From positions 1 through 64,000 of the forward strand of contig NZ_LN648870.1 of NCBI RefSeq assembly GCF_000826185.2: 64,000 bases of DNA. The letters are read 5' to 3'. Source of the DNA: Microbacterium gorillae (GTDB lineage Bacteria; Actinomycetota; Actinomycetes; Actinomycetales; Microbacteriaceae). Below the pieces are notes generated by a model. The model ran no database searches and had not been told where the DNA came from. It saw only the letters and a program-made list of their open reading frames with translations. The position numbers and the translations under genes were made by a program. Positions 63,252-64,000 of the stretch are shown here, piece after piece (position 1 is the stretch's first letter; every line of letters starts with the position of its first letter).

Positions 63252-64000
63252 ATGCAGCGGAGGACGATCGTCGGCCTGGTGGTCGGTGCGGTCGCCGCGG
63301 CGCTGGTCATCGGTGCCAGTGCGGTGTGGCCGGGCCTGGACGCACGGGACACGCCGCCCACGGATGCGAGCGTCTGGGCGCTGCAGACCGCGAGCGGCAG
63401 CCACTACGCCCGGGTGAACACCGCCGTCGGTGAGCTCGACACGGTGCGCAACGTCGCGAACCCGTCCGCGATCGTGCAGTCCTCGACCGGGGCCTACCTC
63501 TTCTCGGACAGCTACGGCCACCTCACCACGATCGACGGCGCCCTGCCCGCCGACCTGGACGAGGAGGCCCTGCGAGCCGGCGCCGCGACGCCGACCGGCA
63601 CGACCGAATCGGCGACGGCGGGCGATTACGTCGCCTATCGGACGGACGTGGGCGGGGTGTTCGGCGGACGGCTGTCCACCGGGGCGGCGACGGCCGTGGA
63701 CCCGAGTCCGCACAAGAGCGAGGACACCAAGGGCAAGGACGGCGGCGACGAGACGCCCGCCTACGCCGCCGCCGCCGTGACGGTCAACGACGACGGCGTG
63801 CTGTTCGCATACTCCGCGACCGACAAGTCGGTGCTGCGCTACAGCATTCCGGACGGCCGGATCCTCGGCGTCGACCGGGTCACGGCGAAGGTCGGCGACC
63901 AACCCGCGCTGACCGCGATCGGAGAGAACTGGTTCCTCTTCGACGCCGACAGCGGCGTGCTGATCCGCCGCGACCGGGAGCAATCGATCAAGGTCGCGAC
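63252..64000 (+). CDS. large extracytoplasmic protein, 5' part (cut by window end)
   Basis: An open frame of at least 249 residues with no stop before the window end, beginning ATG one base after the kinase stop. MQRRTIVGLVVGAVAAALVIG is a membrane anchor, and the rest lies outside. The sequence ARVNTAVGELDTVRNV to ALTAIGENWFLFDADSG alternates strands and loops like a beta-propeller or repeated sandwich domain. By context it is likely the fibronectin/PQQ-repeat protein often found downstream of such kinases. The C-terminal part is needed to confirm that. Confidence 0.75.
   Translation, partial: MQRRTIVGLVVGAVAAALVIGASAVWPGLDARDTPPTDASVWALQTASGSHYARVNTAVGELDTVRNVANPSAIVQSSTGAYLFSDSYGHLTTIDGALPADLDEEALRAGAATPTGTTESATAGDYVAYRTDVGGVFGGRLSTGAATAVDPSPHKSEDTKGKDGGDETPAYAAAAVTVNDDGVLFAYSATDKSVLRYSIPDGRILGVDRVTAKVGDQPALTAIGENWFLFDADSGVLIRRDREQSIKVA

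Overview
The window is high-GC actinobacterial chromosome, almost certainly Microbacteriaceae and most likely Microbacterium. The 16S sequence, the 23S helix-54a insertion, the rrn spacer motif TTGAGAACT, the TTG-started rpoB, and the many TANNNT-N6-(A/G)TG leaderless promoters all fit. The genus comes from recalled 16S similarity, not from a search.

Layout. 1-5530 is one complete rRNA operon (16S-23S-5S, no tRNA in the spacers) with a strong terminator. 5658-8341 carries a TauE/SafE exporter and an acyl-CoA dehydrogenase. 8441-15032 is a carbohydrate locus on the minus strand: GH4 glycosidase, solute-binding protein, two ABC permeases and a PfkB sugar kinase, with a divergent DeoR regulator and matching operator-like sequences in both promoters. 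15013-17591 holds a small membrane protein, a secreted HNH nuclease-like protein, YigZ and a GntR/UTRA regulator. 17760-24237 is a translationally coupled phosphonate cassette: PhnD, PhnC, fused PhnE-PhnE, an FAD oxidoreductase, a phosphonatase-like HAD hydrolase and a zinc alcohol dehydrogenase.

24292-29462 has a PAP2 phosphatase, an OmpR-type two-component pair, and an IclR regulator divergent from a 632-aa aromatic-ring flavin monooxygenase. 29628-30881 is the strangest part: a small gene, a 271-bp tandem duplication whose second copy differs only by changes to G or C, and a highly structured gene-free stretch ending in a long hairpin. A DUF6421-like gene, a NarL-type two-component system and a MacB-like ABC exporter follow (to 36786). 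36889-46477 is a set of mostly single genes: M20 amidohydrolase, ComB-like phosphatase, SprT-like, TPR, spermidine-synthase-like, M50-like, DUF523, DUF3224, AdhP and a papain-like-fold protein.

46501-49690 pairs a VOC protein and a tiny ribbon-helix-helix regulator (too short for most ORF callers, placed by hand) with a divergent 5-oxoprolinase operon pxpABC. 50717-58411 is rpoB-rpoC with promoter and terminator. 58584-64000 holds a lipoprotein hydrolase, three uncharacterised proteins, a membrane-anchored Ser/Thr kinase, and the start of a large extracytoplasmic protein cut by the window end.

The candidates for something undescribed are the structured 30.6-30.9 kb RNA-like segment, the 42-bp inverted-pair intergenic repeat at two loci, and the palindromic operator centred on the leaderless promoter of the ribbon-helix-helix gene. 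No phage, insertion sequence, CRISPR array or tRNA gene was seen.
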